Shown here: piece by piece, positions 42,817 to 44,984 of the stretch
Layout of the letters: the number at the start of each line of letters is the position of its first letter
How positions within the stretch are numbered: position 1 is the stretch's first letter
Assembly: GCA_003021105.1 (NCBI GenBank)
Contig: PXRG01000011.1
Span: 1-44,984, forward strand
Direction: 5' to 3'
Source: Halobacteriales archaeon QS_1_68_17
GTDB lineage: Archaea; Halobacteriota; Halobacteria; Halobacteriales; Haloarculaceae
Length of the DNA stretch: 44,984 nt
The notes under the pieces: generated by a model
Databases searched by the model: none
Told to the model about the DNA's origin: nothing
What the model saw: only the letters and a program-made list of their open reading frames with translations
Translations under genes and position numbers: made by a program

Positions 42817-43410
42817 ATGGACCGCGCCGCGATCCGTCGCGCCTGGGACGACATCGCCGAGACGTACGCCCGTCGCCGGGACCCGGACGGGCCGGACGCC
42901 GGCCTCATCGACGAGCTACGCGACGCGCTCCCGCCGGATCCGCTCGTGCTCGACGTCGGCTGTGGCGACGGGGCGCGGACGCTCGCAAACCTCCCCCCGG
43001 GGAGCCTGGGGGTGGACCTCTCCCGTCGTGCGCTCTCGCTCGCCCGCGCGACGGTCCCGGACGCGCGCCTGCTCCAGGCCGACATGACCGCACTCCCGCT
43101 CGCCGACGGGACCGTCGACGCCGTCACGGCCTACCACGCGGTGTTTCACGTTCCGCGAACCGAGCAACCGACGGTCTACCGGGAGTTCGCCCGGGTCCTC
43201 GAACCGGGCGGACGGTTGCTGATGACGCTCCCGGGCGGGCGGTTCGAGACGGTGCGCCGGGGGTGGATGGGCGGGTCGATGTTTTTCTCCTCGCCCGGCC
43301 GCGAGACGACGCTCACCAACCTCCGGGACGCGGGGTTCGACTCCCTCAGGACGACGGTCGTCGACGACCCCCTCGGGGCAGACACCGAGTTCGTCTTCGC
43401 CACGCGATAG
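42817..43410 (+). CDS. Class I SAM-dependent methyltransferase
   Basis: The protein has 197 residues. The SAM motif is VLDVGCGDGARTL, then GVDLSRRALSLAR (acidic loop), LQADMTALPLADGTVDAVTAYHAV (motif IV region) and FARVLEPGGRLLMTLPG. The substrate is unknown. ATG 42817 is used; a GTG at 42811 would add two residues. The N-terminus MDRAAIRRAWDDIAETYA is typical of UbiE/Methyltransf_11 proteins. Confidence 0.9.
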   Translation: MDRAAIRRAWDDIAETYARRRDPDGPDAGLIDELRDALPPDPLVLDVGCGDGARTLANLPPGSLGVDLSRRALSLARATVPDARLLQADMTALPLADGTVDAVTAYHAVFHVPRTEQPTVYREFARVLEPGGRLLMTLPGGRFETVRRGWMGGSMFFSSPGRETTLTNLRDAGFDSLRTTVVDDPLGADTEFVFATR

Positions 43411-43427
43411 GCCGCGGCCGTCGCGGC

Positions 43428-43799
43428 CTACTCGACGATCCTCTCGACGCCGTCGGCGACGTCCTCGACGACCCCCCGTTCGGCGTCGTATTCGACCAGC
43501 CCGACGTCCGCCAGTTTCGGCAACTGGTGGTGGTAGAGCAGTCTGTTGACCGTGGCGACGTGTTCGGTCGTCACCGCCTCGACCGACGTGCCGGCCTCCC
43601 GGGCCGCGACCGCCTGGGCGATGTCGGTCGTGTGGGCCGGCAGCGCGCCCTCGACGAGCACCGACAGGATTTCCCGCCGCCGCTCGTCCGCGAGCGCGTC
43701 GTGAATCTCGCTTTTCGATGCTCCGTCACCCCCCTCGATGGCGTCGAGAGAGAGATCGCCCGAGAGATCCGCCGTCGATGATTCTTTCGCGGGCATCAT
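43428..43799 (-). CDS. Haloarchaeal winged-helix protein (DUF7344-like)
   Basis: The protein has 123 residues (122 from the second Met). DALADERRREILSVLVEGALP and VATVNRLLYHHQLPKLADVGLVEYD match the ArsR-like winged helix common in haloarchaeal regulators. There is no sensor domain. It converges with the methyltransferase 17 bp away. The region 43800-44098 upstream is otherwise gene-free, with GC-rich inverted repeats such as GGCGGGC/GCCCGCC (about 43998-44014). Confidence 0.85.
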   Translation of the reverse strand: MMPAKESSTADLSGDLSLDAIEGGDGASKSEIHDALADERRREILSVLVEGALPAHTTDIAQAVAAREAGTSVEAVTTEHVATVNRLLYHHQLPKLADVGLVEYDAERGVVEDVADGVERIVE

Positions 43800-44098
43800 G
43801 TACTTTCTCTCTTTGACAGAGGCGGTGTTAACGGCTGGGGCAAAGCAATTAGGGTCAACGATCCGACCGGTCGTTCGCCGGGGGGAGTGTTGCTTCCGGC
43901 GGGCCCGGCGGCCCGGTCCGTTCCCCGGCCGTCGCGGTCGTTTTGGCTGTCGGTCGATCCTGTGACAGCGGGGGGCTCCCGCCGGTCACGGCGGGCGTGG
44001 ATGCCCGCCGGGGGTCCCCCGACCGTCGCGGCGGGGGAACGAGACGCGGGAGGTCCGGACGGCGACAGCGTCATTTGGATCCGGTCCGTGGACTGGAT

Positions 44099-44260
44099 AT
44101 GGTGGACTACTCCATCGACGAACTCCAGCCCCACATCGGCCACGAGGTCGTCTGCGTCCAGCACGGCGACCCCGGCGACCCGGACACCGTCACCGTCGAG
44201 TGCCACGACTGCGACGAGGTGTTGATCGAAGCGCGGAGCGACCGACTCGAAAACGCCTGA
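44099..44260 (+). CDS. Small CxxC zinc-site protein
   Basis: The protein has 53 residues. It opens MVDYSIDELQPHIGHEVVCVQHG and carries VECHDCDEVLIEARS, with a CxxC pair plus Cys19 and nearby His. It likely binds zinc and resembles common haloarchaeal micro-proteins. The stop ends just before the TnpB-type element end at 44262. No function is known. Confidence 0.78.
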   Translation: MVDYSIDELQPHIGHEVVCVQHGDPGDPDTVTVECHDCDEVLIEARSDRLENA

Positions 44261-44261
44261 T

Positions 44262-44600
44262 GACATCCTCCCCGGCGTGAACAGAGCGGGATCGAAGATC
44301 CCGCATGCAGTCGGGCGTTGCCCGACGACGCCGGGGTTTCCCCGCGCTCGGGGTCAGGCCGGTCCCGACACCGACGGGGGCAAGATTCCACCGAGTGGGC
44401 GTACTCCGGTTCGTGCTCGGTACTTCGGCCCTTTGCAGGGGTTTCAGCGATTGAGTTACCCACTGTTCGACCCCGAACGGCCAAAATCCTGCGGTTGCGC
44501 CACCACGCGCACGCGATTCACGGCCGTCGTGAACAGCGTGGCGTCGGAGACGCCACGGGCAGTCGGCCGCAGGCCGACGACGACGGGATTCTCTCGCTGT
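44262..44600 (-). mobile_element. Remnant right end of a TnpB-type element, minus strand
   Basis: GACATCCTCCCCGGCGT (44262-44278) and ACGCCGGGGTTTCC (44328-44341) are the mirrored arms typical of the 3' end of IS200/IS605-type elements in haloarchaea. Minus-strand reading would place the missing tnpB upstream, toward 44600. No intact TnpB frame survives; only broken fragments are seen. The remnant is bounded by the inverted-repeat element at 44607. Confidence 0.55.
44270..44336 (-). ncRNA. Cloverleaf-like structured element end (guide-RNA-like)
   Basis: A perfect 9-bp outer stem pairs 44270-44278 with 44328-44336. Inside are two perfect hairpins: GCGGGATC-GAA-GATCCCGC (44286-44304) and GTCGGGC-GTT-GCCCGAC (44310-44326). 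Together they form a three-way junction. Its location at a TnpB element end suggests the structured part of an omega RNA, though expression is unproven. Confidence 0.5.
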
Positions 44601-44606
44601 TTGAAG

Positions 44607-44716
44607 ATAGTGATTACTGTGAATAGTTTCATCGGCGGTGTCGAAAGATGCCGATTCAGTGGATCTCATCATCGACACGGATCGTCACGGCGGTAACGAC
44701 TCACAGTAATCACTAT
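44607..44716. mobile_element. 110-bp MITE-like element with perfect 16-bp terminal inverted repeats
   Basis: ATAGTGATTACTGTGA (44607-44622) and TCACAGTAATCACTAT (44701-44716) are perfect inverted repeats. Length (110 bp) and terminal pattern agree with the elements at 7326 and 9079, but the interior sequence differs. No coding capacity. It lies between two TnpB-type elements. Confidence 0.65.
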
Positions 44717-44780
44717 GAATTCCCCGAGACAACTGTGCAACAGTCGTTCGAAGTTCATTGCGGTTCATTTCAAAAAGAAA

Positions 44781-44830
44781 TCAAGGCGGATTCCCTGCCC
44801 CACCGTGGGCGGGGTTGAAGCCGACACTCG
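44781..44830 (+). mobile_element. Probable left end of an IS200/IS605-type element
   Basis: TCAAGGCGGATTCCCTGCCCC followed by ACCGTGGGCGGGGTTGAAG (44781-44820) can form a CCCC/GGGG-based hairpin 60-100 bp before a tnpB start. This fits the left subterminal hairpin of such elements. The exact boundary is not determined. Confidence 0.4.
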
Positions 44831-44879
44831 CTGCCACAAACCACAGGCTATTAATTACCTCAACTATCTATTGAAAACT

Positions 44880-44984
44880 GTGGCGGACGACTACCTGAGA
44901 CGCACCGCAATCACCCGACCCATCCTCACCGACGAGCAACAGGACTTGCTGGATGCCACTATTCAGGAGTGGAAAACTGCTTGT
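44880..44984 (+). CDS. tnpB: TnpB (IS200/IS605-type) N-terminal start, partial
   Basis: GTG 44880 opens a frame to the window edge, 35 codons: MADDYLRRTAITRPILTDEQ, then QDLLDATIQEWKTAC. This matches the N-terminus of haloarchaeal TnpB proteins, RNA-guided nucleases of IS605/IS1341-type elements. The TATA-like CTATTAATTACC lies about 30 nt upstream. Catalytic residues are outside the window. Confidence 0.85.
   Translation, partial: MADDYLRRTAITRPILTDEQQDLLDATIQEWKTAC

Noticed and set aside
44107-44678. Minus-strand open frames of 125 and 162 codons near the right end
   Set aside because: They overlap the small zinc protein, the element-end hairpins and the inverted-repeat element, and do not resemble a protein family.

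Overview
This window comes from a halophilic archaeon (class Halobacteria). The DNA is very GC-rich. The proteins are strongly acidic (Asp/Glu-rich). Many genes have TATA-like AT-rich boxes about 25-40 nt before the start codon, as in haloarchaeal leaderless or short-leader transcription. Several gene families here are typical of this class: L10e, MptA, HalX-type response regulators, a HalOD1 protein, TrmB and GfcR sugar regulators, and a semi-phosphorylative Entner-Doudoroff gene set. A member of the Haloarculaceae is plausible, but the species cannot be fixed from the sequence alone.

Layout. Positions 1-209 hold the 3' end of a TnpB (IS200/IS605-type) element. Positions 345-1206 hold three tandem, mutually homologous genes for about 50-residue proteins with exactly four cysteines and a shared P-D-P-C motif; each has the same TATA-like box exactly 37 nt before its ATG. 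I do not recognise this family, and it is the best novelty candidate here. Positions 1344-5448 are a housekeeping block: archaeal GAPDH, an M29-like aminopeptidase, an HVO_0476-type zinc protein, Pcm and ribosomal protein L10e. Positions 5616-10888 hold redox and stress genes: a glutathionyl-hydroquinone-reductase-like protein, an aldo/keto reductase, a secreted SCP2-like protein, CspA, a DUF429 protein and UspA. Short non-autonomous elements with terminal inverted repeats lie between several of them. Positions 11246-17158 hold PEP carboxylase, a polytopic membrane protein coupled to a zinc-finger membrane protein, and a sensor histidine kinase.

Positions 18441-27145 form a sugar catabolism region. 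It holds a Gfo/Idh/MocA sugar dehydrogenase, gluconate/xylonate dehydratase, KDG/KDPG aldolase, a MoaD/ThiS-like protein, a HAD phosphatase, glucose 1-dehydrogenase overlapping the GfcR regulator, and TrmB. The dehydratase promoter carries a perfect match to the TrmB box known from Halobacterium (TACT-N7-GAGTA). The route would be glucose to gluconate (Gdh), to 2-keto-3-deoxygluconate (GnaD), then aldol cleavage (KdgA) feeding GAPDH, under GfcR and TrmB control.

Positions 27149-44260 are mixed chromosomal genes: DUF123, paired membrane zinc ribbons, a second aldo/keto reductase, tRNA-Ile(GAU), FxsA, a thioredoxin/DUF255 protein, a second TrmB-type regulator, a soluble chemotaxis transducer, MptA, two HalX-type response regulators (one frameshifted), a fused siroheme-decarboxylase-like gene with an internal deletion, a TrpD-like phosphoribosyltransferase, an RNB-family ribonuclease, a HalOD1 protein, a methyltransferase and small regulators. 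The right end again carries TnpB-type material: a cloverleaf-like structured element end (44270-44336), a 110-bp inverted-repeat element, and the first 35 codons of another TnpB (44880 onward). Intergenic minisatellites with 24-, 30- and 37-bp periods recur through the window.
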